Positions 17,376 to 25,485 of a stretch of 35,768 nucleotides of DNA are shown here, one piece after another. The stretch spans positions 1 through 35,768 of the forward strand of contig JAFRNP010000110.1 in the NCBI GenBank assembly GCA_017430145.1, in the 5' to 3' direction. The notes under the pieces are model-generated. The model saw only the letters and a list, made by a program, of their open reading frames with translations, was not told the origin of the DNA and did no database searches. The position numbers were made by a program, and so were the translations under genes. Source of the DNA: Clostridia bacterium (GTDB lineage: Bacteria > Bacillota > Clostridia > Oscillospirales > Acutalibacteraceae). Position 1 is the first letter of the stretch. The number at the start of each line of letters is the position of its first letter.

Positions 17376-18044
17376 TCAGCAGAAAAGGTCGTCCAGCAGG
17401 CTCCCGAGCGACTCAACGTCGCCGACGATATGGTCCGCGCCCGCCGCTTCCAGCTCTCCGGGGGCGGAAAAACCGTACCGTACGCCGATCCCGACGACCC
17501 CTGCCTGTTTTGCCGCGGCAACGTCAAACCGCGTATCGCCGACCATAACGGCGTCGGCGGGAGACGTGCGGAACCGTTTGAGCGCCTGCAGGATCAGGTC
17601 GGCTTTTCCCACGGCGTTGGCAGCGTCGGCGGATGCCGCATCCGGGCAGAAAAAACCGGAAAAAAGGTCGTTGACGGAGAGCAGTTCGGAGATGGCGGTC
17701 ACGAATTCCATGGGCTTACTGGAGCAGACCGCTGTTTTTCTGCCGTGTGCGATCTGCGTTTCCAAAAGCTCCCGGATCCCGGGGTAAAGCCGGACCTCCG
17801 TAATGCCGACCGGGGCAAAACGCTCCCGGTACAGCCGCACGAATTCAGCCGCCGTATCGGCGTCGTCGACAAAATGGCGCTGAAAGGACCATGCAAGCGG
17901 CGGGCCGATAAAACTGCGGAGCGTTTCGTCGTCGGCGGCCGGCAGCCCCATTTTGTCAAGGGCGTATTGTATGCAGTTACCGATCCCTTCGGAATTGTCG
18001 ATGACGGTCCCGTCAAAGTCAAACAAAACCAGCGCCGGTCTCAT
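17376..18044 (-). CDS. HAD hydrolase, phosphoglycolate phosphatase-like
   Basis: A 222-residue subfamily IA haloacid dehalogenase. Motif I is LFDFDGTVIDNSEG, motif II is in TAVCSSKPMEF, and motifs III and IV are around DAVMVGDTRFDVAAAK. An alpha-helical cap lies between motif I and about residue 80. Such proteins include phosphoglycolate phosphatase and pyrophosphatase PpaX, but the substrate cannot be set from sequence. Its ATG overlaps the tmk stop by 4 nt and has GGAGG inside the tmk end, so translation is coupled. Confidence 0.85.
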   Translation of the reverse strand: MRPALVLFDFDGTVIDNSEGIGNCIQYALDKMGLPAADDETLRSFIGPPLAWSFQRHFVDDADTAAEFVRLYRERFAPVGITEVRLYPGIRELLETQIAHGRKTAVCSSKPMEFVTAISELLSVNDLFSGFFCPDAASADAANAVGKADLILQALKRFRTSPADAVMVGDTRFDVAAAKQAGVVGIGVRYGFSAPGELEAAGADHIVGDVESLGSLLDDLFC

Positions 18045-18682
18045 CTGGCGTCCTCCGTAAAAATACGGTCTGCCGCTTCCGCTATCCGGGCGGCAACGGC
18101 TTCAATGCTGCCGTCCGCGTCGATCGGGACGATGTTTTCCGTCTCTTTCAGGCGGCTGAAGACCGCGTCAAAACGCTCGCCGACGGCGGTGAGCGTTTCT
18201 GTCGTCTCAAAGATCTCCAGATCCTCTTCCGGGCGGTTTTTCCGGATCCGTTCCATACATTTTTCCGGTGACATGTGCAGGTACAGCACCAGGTCCGGCG
18301 TACGGACCACCGGGCAGCGGCGGTGCATGTCCAGCACCCAGTCGACGTCCGTGTCCAGCCCCTGATAGGCGAGGGTAGAGTAATAATAGCGGTCGGTCAG
18401 GACCGTGTGCCCTGCCTGCAGCCTTTGCAGAATACCCGTTTCGCTGCGGGTGTTGTGTTCGATGCGGTCTGCAAGAAACAGGGCGGCAGTCGCCCAGGGG
18501 GAACAGGGCACTTCGCCGGAGAGGACCCGGCGCAGAAGCTTTCCGGTCTCGCCGCCGGTGGGTTCGGCGTCCGTGTGCACGGTTTTTCCCTGCGCGCGCA
18601 GATGCGCCGCCAGCAGTTGGAGCTGGGTGGTTTTTCCGGTGCCGTCCAGCCCTTCGATAACGATCAGTTTTCCCGTATCCAT
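18041..18682 (-). CDS. tmk: Thymidylate kinase
   Basis: A 213-residue dTMP kinase of the dTTP pathway. It has the P-loop EGLDGTGKTTQ (10-20), the TDAEPTGG region, the TDRYYYSTLAYQG motif (DR with the dTMP-facing residues) and PDLVLYLHMSPE. A lid region RIRKNRPEEDLEIFE follows. Length and motif order are standard. It lies 28 bp after the GH39-like gene and overlaps the HAD gene, within the exporter-to-thiN operon. Confidence 0.95.
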   Translation of the reverse strand: MDTGKLIVIEGLDGTGKTTQLQLLAAHLRAQGKTVHTDAEPTGGETGKLLRRVLSGEVPCSPWATAALFLADRIEHNTRSETGILQRLQAGHTVLTDRYYYSTLAYQGLDTDVDWVLDMHRRCPVVRTPDLVLYLHMSPEKCMERIRKNRPEEDLEIFETTETLTAVGERFDAVFSRLKETENIVPIDADGSIEAVAARIAEAADRIFTEDAR

Positions 18683-18710
18683 TCTGTCGATCGGTTTCCC
18701 TTCCGTATAT

Positions 18711-20372
18711 TCAGTCGGTCACGTCCGCAAACGCGACGGCGTGGGGCTCCAGCGTCAGGTCAAGCGTGAAGCTGCCGTCTTTGACCTGTACCGTATAGGT
18801 TTCGGGTTCAGCGTGGATATAAGACGCGTACTTTTCGGTCAGTCCCTCAAAGGTCGCCCGCGCCGTGCTGTCCGCCCAGTTCGGGCAGCCGTCGTCCGGC
18901 GACCAGGCAAAGCAGTCGTCGGTGATACCGAGCGCCTCACGGTCCGCCTGCCATTCGTCGAACCAGTTGCAGTCGTCGTCGACCGTATAGACCGTGACCT
19001 GCGCCTCGCCGTCGGCAAACTGCGGCGCGTGTACCTTCAAGCGTACGTCTGCGCTTGCAAGGTAGTTGAGTTTGTTTTTATAATTGTATGCCATAAGGCG
19101 CAGCGTACCGGTGGTCTCATCGAACGCCGCAGAGGCTTCGACCTCCGCTTTCGGGATCAGCCCGCTGCGGGTCTTTTGAACGGCGGCAAGGCGCGCGCCT
19201 TCGAAACGTGCGGCGTATTTTGCGACGAAGTAGCTGACCGTCGGATTGCCGTGGTTATCCGGAAGGGAACAGTACTCCCAGGAGGAGAAGTAGTTCATGC
19301 CGGTTTCGAACATCTCCCGTACAAGGCGCGCGTCGAACGCCGCCTGATAGGTGTATCCGACCGTGCGGGAGTTAAGCTGTCTGTCAACGGCGCCGGCGGT
19401 CCGCCCCAACAGGATGCGCCCCTCGTCAACGCCGTAAATAAGGCCTGTAAGCCCTGCGTCTTCGGCGGTCCCGCGAAGCTCCTGCATGATCTGCGCAACG
19501 GATTTTGTGCCGCCGCGCTCGCCCGGCGCCGTTTCATAATAGGAGGCGGAGAGGTAGCAGATCCGGCTTCCGGTTCCTCCGGTCGCGTAATTGACGCCGG
19601 AGGCGCAGTGGCGGATAAACTCTTTTTCATCCCACAGCCCTTCGCTGCAGGTCATGGAATGGGCCCCGACGAAAACGTCCGGCCCCAGTACGTCGATAAG
19701 CGCCTGCACCGTATAGTCGTACAGTTTGCAGTAAGCGGCCATGGTTGCGCCCGGGTCGCCGTCGGGAGAACGGAACCAGTCGATGTTTTCATACTCCGTC
19801 ATCACACCGAACCGCCACTGCCGGATCTCTTCCGGAGAAAACGCGGCACACAGCGCTTCGGCGATGGCGCGGATGTACCGGTAGTATTCGTCGTAGTCGT
19901 CCGGCGGGTAAATGTTGACGTCGAACGCGCCGAGGTCCGCCTGTACTTCGGCAAGGGTCTTGCGCGAGAGCTTTGCCGGCACGTTGCCGAGCTTGAGCAG
20001 CGGCTTTGCGCCGGTTTTTAGGATGCCCCGGCACGAGCGGATCAGCGGGTCGAAGTCGTAGTCGTCGATCACGTCAAAATCATCCGGGTCGACAAACAGA
20101 TCGCGCGTCCGGTTGCCGCCCGAGCATTCCATCAGCTGGATGTAGTCGACAAATTCGTAAGGGTCATACTCCGTGTTGATCACGGGGTCCTCCGGAAAGC
20201 GCCCGCCAAAGCGGTTGATATTGCTTTTGACGTTGGGCAGCACCTCGCCGAGCTGCGCCGTATCGACTGTAAAGGCGTAATCGTTGACAAACTGATTGAA
20301 AAACGTGTACACGCTGCCCCAGACGCCGGTAAAAAACGCCAGAAGCGCGGCAAAAAACTGTTTGCACGTCAT
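18711..20372 (-). CDS. GH39-like glycoside hydrolase
   Basis: A 553-residue protein with a hydrophobic N-terminus (about 5-24) and a predicted TIM-barrel domain. The opening FGGRFPEDPVINTEYDPYEF and KPLLKLGNVPAKLS (124-137) resemble beta-xylosidases of family 39, including the FLELG-like strand. The probable acid/base is E193 in WRFGVMTEYEN, where the canonical NEP reads TEY. The probable nucleophile is E317 in IYGVDEGRIL. A C-terminal beta-rich part (about 430-553) fits the accessory beta-sandwich. The substrate is unknown. It sits 12 bp after rsmA and 28 bp before tmk, an unusual place for a glycosidase. SD GAAGAGG precedes the ATG. Whether the N-terminus is cleaved or left as an anchor is unclear. 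Confidence 0.65.
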   Translation of the reverse strand: MTCKQFFAALLAFFTGVWGSVYTFFNQFVNDYAFTVDTAQLGEVLPNVKSNINRFGGRFPEDPVINTEYDPYEFVDYIQLMECSGGNRTRDLFVDPDDFDVIDDYDFDPLIRSCRGILKTGAKPLLKLGNVPAKLSRKTLAEVQADLGAFDVNIYPPDDYDEYYRYIRAIAEALCAAFSPEEIRQWRFGVMTEYENIDWFRSPDGDPGATMAAYCKLYDYTVQALIDVLGPDVFVGAHSMTCSEGLWDEKEFIRHCASGVNYATGGTGSRICYLSASYYETAPGERGGTKSVAQIMQELRGTAEDAGLTGLIYGVDEGRILLGRTAGAVDRQLNSRTVGYTYQAAFDARLVREMFETGMNYFSSWEYCSLPDNHGNPTVSYFVAKYAARFEGARLAAVQKTRSGLIPKAEVEASAAFDETTGTLRLMAYNYKNKLNYLASADVRLKVHAPQFADGEAQVTVYTVDDDCNWFDEWQADREALGITDDCFAWSPDDGCPNWADSTARATFEGLTEKYASYIHAEPETYTVQVKDGSFTLDLTLEPHAVAFADVTD

Positions 20373-20384
20373 AAAAGTGCCTCT

Positions 20385-21248
20385 TCAGTTCCCGAACAGC
20401 GCAGCGCTCAGCGCCGCGAACTGTTTCATCGTGATCTCCTCCGCCCGTGCGGTCTCCGCAAGCCCTGCCTGCCGCAGGGCTTCTATCGCCTTTTCGCGGG
20501 AGATGCCAAGCGACTGCGACAGCGCGTTTGCCGCCGTTTTTCTGCGGTGGCCGAACGCCGCGCGTACGGTTTTGAAAAACTGCTGCGGGGCAGAAACCTC
20601 AACCGGCGGCGCGGGGCGGGGAGTCAGCCGGATCACGGCGCTCTCCACCTTCGGCGGCGGCGTGAAGGATTCTTTTTTTACGTCGAACAGGATCTCGGCT
20701 TCGGTGTAATAGTCTACCAGGGCCGTAACGGCGCCGCATTGGCGCGTGCCCATCTTCGCGCACAGGCGTTCGGCGGCCTCCTTTTGCACCATCAGGGTAT
20801 ACCCCGCAAAAGGAAGCCCGCTTTCGAGCAGCCCGGTGATGACCGGCGACGTGATATAATACGGCAGGTTCGCGCAGACAAATACGCGCTGGCCCGGCGC
20901 AAAATGGGTTCTGAGAAGCGCGCCGAGATCCGTTTTCATGACGTCGGCGTTTAAGACCTCCGTGTTGCGGAACTCGTCCAGCGTTTTTGCAAGCACCGGC
21001 AGCAGCCGCGCGTCGACCTCAAGGCTGACCACCTTATTTGCGCGCTTCGCCAGTTCGGTGGTCAGCACGCCGACGCCGGGGCCGATCTCCAGTACGCCGT
21101 CTGTGTCTCCGATCCCGCTCTCCGATACCATACGCGGGCAGACGGTGGGGTCGGTGATGAAATTCTGCCCGAGGGCTTTTGAAAAGGTGAATCCCTGCCG
21201 GGCCAGCAGACGGCGCAGGACCTCCATATCGGTCAGATCATACTGCAT
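20385..21248 (-). CDS. rsmA: 16S rRNA dimethyladenosine transferase
   Basis: RsmA (KsgA) dimethylates the two adjacent adenines in the 3' terminal hairpin of 16S rRNA. The 287-residue protein shows the SAM motif region LGQNFITDP and VLEIGPGVGVLTTELA, the acidic SLEVDARL, and the catalytic motif NLPYYITSP. A C-terminal helical domain follows (RAAFGHRRKTAANALSQSLG). Length is normal. The start has GGAGG upstream, and only 3 nt separate it from the ABC gene before it. Confidence 0.96.
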   Translation of the reverse strand: MQYDLTDMEVLRRLLARQGFTFSKALGQNFITDPTVCPRMVSESGIGDTDGVLEIGPGVGVLTTELAKRANKVVSLEVDARLLPVLAKTLDEFRNTEVLNADVMKTDLGALLRTHFAPGQRVFVCANLPYYITSPVITGLLESGLPFAGYTLMVQKEAAERLCAKMGTRQCGAVTALVDYYTEAEILFDVKKESFTPPPKVESAVIRLTPRPAPPVEVSAPQQFFKTVRAAFGHRRKTAANALSQSLGISREKAIEALRQAGLAETARAEEITMKQFAALSAALFGN

Positions 21249-21251
21249 GGC

Positions 21252-23159
21252 TCAATCCTCCGGCGGGATGCCGTCGGTATACTGTGAATTGTAAAGCAGC
21301 GCGTAAAAACCGTCCGCCGCCAGAAGCTGCTCGTGGGTGCCCTGTTCGACGATGGTCCCTTTTTTCATAACGAGGATATTGTCCGCGTTTTTGATGGTGG
21401 AGAGCCTGTGGGCGATCACAAAGCTGGTGCGCCCTTTCATGAGCTCTTTCATAGCGGACTGGATCTTCTGTTCTGTTTTTGTGTCTACGGAGCTGGTCGC
21501 TTCGTCCAGGATCAGGATCTTCGGGTTCGCGACCAGGGCGCGGGCGATGGTCAGCAGCTGCTTCTGTCCCTGGGACATATTGGTGCCGTCCTCATTGATC
21601 TCGGTCTCAAAGCCTTCCGGCAGCGTCATGATATAGTCGTAAATGAACGCCGCCTTTGCGGCAGCCTCCACCTCTTCGTCCGTCGCGTCGGCGCGGCCGT
21701 AGCGGATATTCTCTCTGACGGTGCCCTTGAACAGCCAGGTATCCTGCAGCACCATACCGAAGTTCGCGCGCAGCGCGTTGCGGGACATGGTGTAGATATC
21801 GGTGCCGTCGAGATATATATGGCCGCCGTTGATATCGTAAAAACGCATCAGCAGGTTTACGATGGTGGTCTTGCCCGCGCCCGTGGGGCCTACGATCGCC
21901 GTCAGGCTGCCGGGGGCTGCCGAGAGGTCCAGATGTTCGATCAGCGGCACGTCCTCCAGGTACCGGAAGGAAACGTCTTTGAATTCGATGCCGCCGACTG
22001 CCTCCTTGCCGTCGTTCGTCAGGTCGTCGGGCGTGATCTCCTCCTCATCCAGCACCGCGAAAACGCGCTCTGCGGAGGCGAGGGACGACTGCAGGGAGTT
22101 GATGATCCTTGAAAGGTTGATGATTGGGGACGAGAAATAGCCCGAGTAGGAGAGGAAGGCGCTGATATCGCCGATGCCGTGGAAGGTGCCGGGGAGTTTT
22201 GCTTCGCCGAGGTAAAAATACCCGCCCAGCAGACAGATGGCGATATAGTTCAGGTTTTTGATCAGCGTCAGCACCGGGTTCAGAATACCCGCGATCATGT
22301 TGGCGACAAAGCTGTTGTGCCCGAGCCGCTCGGTGATCTCGCGGAATTCGGCGATGGACTGCTTTTCGTGCCCGAAGATCCGTACGATCGTGTGGCCGGC
22401 GTACATCTCCTCGATGTGGCCGTTCAGATCGCCCATGGTGTTCCAGTACCGGCGGTACCAGATCTTTGATTTTTTTGAGACGAGATAGGAGATGGAGCCT
22501 GATACCGGCACCAGCGCGATCGCCGCCAGCGTTAAAATATAGTTGCCGGTGCTCAGCATCATAACGAGGCTGATCACGACCTGCAGTACGCTTGTGACCA
22601 CCGTCAGGATGCTTGCCTGCAGGCTGGAGCTGACGTTGTCGATGTCGTTGATCATTTTGGAAATGACCTGCCCCTTGGTCTGCTTGTCGTAGTAGCTCAG
22701 CGGCAGCATGGACAGCTTTGCGTTGAGCTGCCCGCGCAGGCCGTACACCAGCTTCTGGGAGACGCCCACCGAGAAAAATTCCTGCGTGAAGGCGAAAAAG
22801 CCGTTCAGCCCGTAGCAAACGGCAAGCCCGATCAGGCTGTTGCGAAGCGTTGGGTCCTGGAAGGGGGCGAACGTACCGGGCTTGCCGCCGTCCACGTAGG
22901 CTTCGATCAGCTGCTGGAGAAGGTTGATCAGATCCTGCATAAAGCGTGGGGAGATCAGGTTGCTGGCGGTGGCACCGAGGGCGGAGACGACCACCAGCGT
23001 CATGGGGAACCACTGGGGCTTGATGAGCGCAAAAAACCGCAGCACGGTCTTTTTCGCGTTTTCTGGTTTCTGTTCGTCGTTGCGCTCCTTACGGTAGGAC
23101 GCGTACCGGCTTTCATATTCCGCGACGGGGACGTCCGGATTATTCTTCGTTTTCGCCAT
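21252..23159 (-). CDS. ABC exporter subunit 2 (membrane plus ATPase), catalytic-site half
   Basis: A 635-residue type IV (ABCB-like) half-transporter. A basic cytoplasmic N-terminus leads to six predicted membrane helices (about 50-340). The nucleotide-binding domain then has Walker A GPTGAGKTT, a Q-loop LQDTWLF, signature MSQGQ in place of LSGGQ, Walker B ILILDEATSS with the catalytic Glu, and H-loop AHRLST. I start it at the ATG 23159 (MAKTKNNPDVP), which has AAAGGAGG 9 nt upstream and overlaps the partner gene by 20 nt. A longer in-frame start would run 90 nt further into that gene. It pairs with the subunit encoded upstream; the degenerate signature here complements the degenerate catalytic residues there. 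Substrate unknown. Confidence 0.92.
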   Translation of the reverse strand: MAKTKNNPDVPVAEYESRYASYRKERNDEQKPENAKKTVLRFFALIKPQWFPMTLVVVSALGATASNLISPRFMQDLINLLQQLIEAYVDGGKPGTFAPFQDPTLRNSLIGLAVCYGLNGFFAFTQEFFSVGVSQKLVYGLRGQLNAKLSMLPLSYYDKQTKGQVISKMINDIDNVSSSLQASILTVVTSVLQVVISLVMMLSTGNYILTLAAIALVPVSGSISYLVSKKSKIWYRRYWNTMGDLNGHIEEMYAGHTIVRIFGHEKQSIAEFREITERLGHNSFVANMIAGILNPVLTLIKNLNYIAICLLGGYFYLGEAKLPGTFHGIGDISAFLSYSGYFSSPIINLSRIINSLQSSLASAERVFAVLDEEEITPDDLTNDGKEAVGGIEFKDVSFRYLEDVPLIEHLDLSAAPGSLTAIVGPTGAGKTTIVNLLMRFYDINGGHIYLDGTDIYTMSRNALRANFGMVLQDTWLFKGTVRENIRYGRADATDEEVEAAAKAAFIYDYIMTLPEGFETEINEDGTNMSQGQKQLLTIARALVANPKILILDEATSSVDTKTEQKIQSAMKELMKGRTSFVIAHRLSTIKNADNILVMKKGTIVEQGTHEQLLAADGFYALLYNSQYTDGIPPED

Positions 23160-25158
23160 CGTCTGCGTCCTCCTTTCCGGAATTGTCCGCGGCACCGCCG
23201 GGCAGCTCTGAAAGCGCGTCTTCGGAAAGCTGCGTGACCACGATCTCACGGTACACGTCGCAGTTTTCCAGCAGCTCCCGGTGGGTGCCGACGCCCATCA
23301 CGTTGCCGTCCTCGAGCACGATGATCCGGTCGGCGTTCAGAACGGTGCCCACCCGCTGCGCCACGATGATCAGGTTGGTATCTGTCAGGTTCTCTTTCAG
23401 TGAGGCGCGCAGGCGCGCGTCCGTGGCAAGGTCCAGCGCGGAAAAACTGTCGTCAAACAGGATGATCGGCGCCCTTTTGACGATGGCGCGGGCGATCGCC
23501 AGACGCTGCTTCTGTCCGCCGGAATAGTTTTTTCCCGCCTGGGAGACGAAGCTGTCGATCCCGTCCGGCATGGCGGCGACGAAGCTTTTTGCCTGCGCGA
23601 TCTCAAGCGCACGCCAGATATCGGTTTCGGTGGCGTCCTGGTTGCCGTAGCGGATGTTGTCCGCCACGGTGCCGCTGAATAAAAACGCCTGCTGCGGGAC
23701 CACCGCGATGGCATCCGCCAGCGTCTGCGGCGCAAGGTCTTTGACGTTGACGCCGTTGACGAGGACCTCGCCTTCGGTACAGTCGTACAGCCGCGGGATC
23801 AGGTTCATAAGGGTCGTTTTGCCGGAGCCTGTGACGCCGATGATCGCCGTCACTTCGCCGGGGTTGGAAACAAAGGAGACGTGCTTGAGTTCAAAGACCT
23901 TTTCCTTCTTTTTCTCTTCCGCCGGTGCTTTCGCCGCTTTTTCTGCAGGTACGGGGATTTCGGTTCTGGCGCCGTCGGCGGCGATGCCTGCGTCGTCGGG
24001 TGCGGCGCCGGGTGCGGCGGCAATGGCTTCCGGTTTTTTATCGGTCTTCACCGGGCGCTTTTTCGGCGCGGGGGCGCGCCGCTTTTTCTTGCCCGCCGGG
24101 CGGGGCTTGTACTTGAAGCTGACGTCCCGGAATTCCACCTTGCCGATATCCCCCGCCTTCGGCTCGATGGGGTTTTCGGGGGGCTGGATATCGGAGACTG
24201 CCACCATGATCTCCTTGATACGTTTGCCGGAGATCACGGCGCGGGGGATGGAGACGATGATGCTGACGACCGACAAGATCGACGTCAGGATCAGGGAGAA
24301 GTAGGCGATAAAGGCTGTGAGGTTCGGGATGGTGTCCACGATCGTCTGCCGGTCCTTGACGATATCGAGCGTCGAGACGCTGTTGATGCTTTTTGCAACG
24401 ATCACGCAGATAAGGCCGTAAAAAAACAGCGTGATGATCGGCATAAGGCCTGCCATGATGCGCCCGGCGACAAGCGAAAGTCCGGTGAGGCGCTTGTTGG
24501 CATCCGAAAAGCGGTCGTCCTCATATTCGGTGCGGTTAAAGGCGCGGATCACGCGGATGCCGCTGATCTTTTCGCGCATGACCTGATTGATCCGGTCCAT
24601 CAGCTTCTGGACCTTTGAGTATACGGGGATGATGATGGCAAGCAGGATGACCGCCACAACGGCCAGCATCGGGATCGCCTGCAGGGAGGTCTTTGCCACC
24701 TCGGCGTTCATTCTGAAGGCCATTACAAGGCCGCCGACCAGCATGATGGGGATCGGGATCAGGGATTTGAGCGTGGAGAGCACGATATCGTGGATCTGCC
24801 GCACGTCGTTGGTGGTACGCGTCACGAGCGAGGAGACCCCGATCTTGTCGATATCGCTCTGCGAAAGATGGGAGACCTTGTCAAAGATAAAATTCCGCAG
24901 CGAGATCGAATACCCGACGGAGGTCTTTGTGGACGCGAGGGTATTCATGACGGATGTGACGATGCCGATGAGCGTGAATACCAGCATCAGCCCCGCGTAT
25001 TTCCAGATCCCTTTCATATCGTAGGCGAGGATCGCGGACTGTATGTTCTTTGTATAAGCAGGCAGCAGCAGCTGCATGACCGTGTTGACCGTTGCAAACA
25101 GGATCGACAGCAAGAGCCACCATTTATGCGGTTTGAGCAGGGAAAGAACTTTTTTCAT
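23140..25158 (-). CDS. ABC exporter subunit 1 with degenerate ATPase site and a low-complexity insertion
   Basis: A half-transporter of 672 residues from the ATG at 25158 (MKKVLSLLKPHKWWLLL). Six membrane helices are followed by the ATPase domain. Walker A is GVTGSGKTT, the signature SGGQKQRLAIAR is canonical, but Walker B reads ILFDDSFS (Asp for the catalytic Glu) and the H-loop reads AQRVGT (Gln for His). This is the pattern of the degenerate half of heterodimeric exporters such as TM287/288. Between the first NBD strand (VEFRDVSFKYKP) and a second copy of it (FELKHVSF) lies an insertion of about 85 residues rich in Lys, Pro, Ala and Glu. It is the first gene of the operon. Longer in-frame ATGs lie in the promoter. 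Confidence 0.9.
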   Translation of the reverse strand: MKKVLSLLKPHKWWLLLSILFATVNTVMQLLLPAYTKNIQSAILAYDMKGIWKYAGLMLVFTLIGIVTSVMNTLASTKTSVGYSISLRNFIFDKVSHLSQSDIDKIGVSSLVTRTTNDVRQIHDIVLSTLKSLIPIPIMLVGGLVMAFRMNAEVAKTSLQAIPMLAVVAVILLAIIIPVYSKVQKLMDRINQVMREKISGIRVIRAFNRTEYEDDRFSDANKRLTGLSLVAGRIMAGLMPIITLFFYGLICVIVAKSINSVSTLDIVKDRQTIVDTIPNLTAFIAYFSLILTSILSVVSIIVSIPRAVISGKRIKEIMVAVSDIQPPENPIEPKAGDIGKVEFRDVSFKYKPRPAGKKKRRAPAPKKRPVKTDKKPEAIAAAPGAAPDDAGIAADGARTEIPVPAEKAAKAPAEEKKKEKVFELKHVSFVSNPGEVTAIIGVTGSGKTTLMNLIPRLYDCTEGEVLVNGVNVKDLAPQTLADAIAVVPQQAFLFSGTVADNIRYGNQDATETDIWRALEIAQAKSFVAAMPDGIDSFVSQAGKNYSGGQKQRLAIARAIVKRAPIILFDDSFSALDLATDARLRASLKENLTDTNLIIVAQRVGTVLNADRIIVLEDGNVMGVGTHRELLENCDVYREIVVTQLSEDALSELPGGAADNSGKEDADDGENEE

Positions 25159-25216
25159 ACCGGTCTTGTCCGAAGAAAACGGATTCCTTTCGTATATTGA
25201 AAAACATATATATCTT

Positions 25217-25245
25217 ATCATAACACACCCGCTGAAAAAATACAA
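25217..25245 (-). promoter_or_regulatory. Promoter of the exporter-to-thiN operon
   Basis: Minus strand: TTGTAT (25240-25245), 17 bp, TATGAT (25217-25222). One in-frame ATG of the longest ORF lies inside the -10 hexamer, which supports the downstream start at 25158. An AAAGGA at about 26 nt from that ATG, with a weak TCCG/CGGA stem between, is the only ribosome site seen. Confidence 0.65.
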
Positions 25246-25299
25246 CAAAAAAATATGATTTCCGCGTTTTATATGGTTTCGTCCGTTCCTCTCGGGCGC

Positions 25300-25391
25300 G
25301 CAGCCGGCTGCAGAAGGCCCGGCGGCGCTGCGGGGACGGCGCGACGTAAAAAAACAGACGCTTACAGGGATGATATTTGTGGCATAATGCC
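25300..25391. promoter_or_regulatory. Two palindromes in the divergent intergenic region
   Basis: A perfect 12-bp palindrome GCAGCCGGCTGC (25300-25311) lies in a short GC-rich island. GGCAT-A-ATGCC (25381-25391) lies further right. The second overlaps a CATAAT hexamer with CTTACA 16 bp upstream (25361-25366), so it could be an operator over an extra promoter for the plus-strand MBOAT gene. Function is inferred only. Confidence 0.4.
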
Positions 25392-25419
25392 GAATCTTTT
25401 TCTTTTTTAATATTTTATC

Positions 25420-25448
25420 TTGTTTTTTTCTTTTTTCTGTATCATAAT
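25420..25448 (+). promoter_or_regulatory. Promoter of the MBOAT-DHHW operon
   Basis: TTGTTT (25420-25425), 17 bp, CATAAT (25443-25448), 38 bp before the ATG at 25486. It excludes a translation start as far upstream as 25420. Confidence 0.6.
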
Positions 25449-25485
25449 AGAAATGATAATAATTTCTGTGAGAGCGATCGACGGT

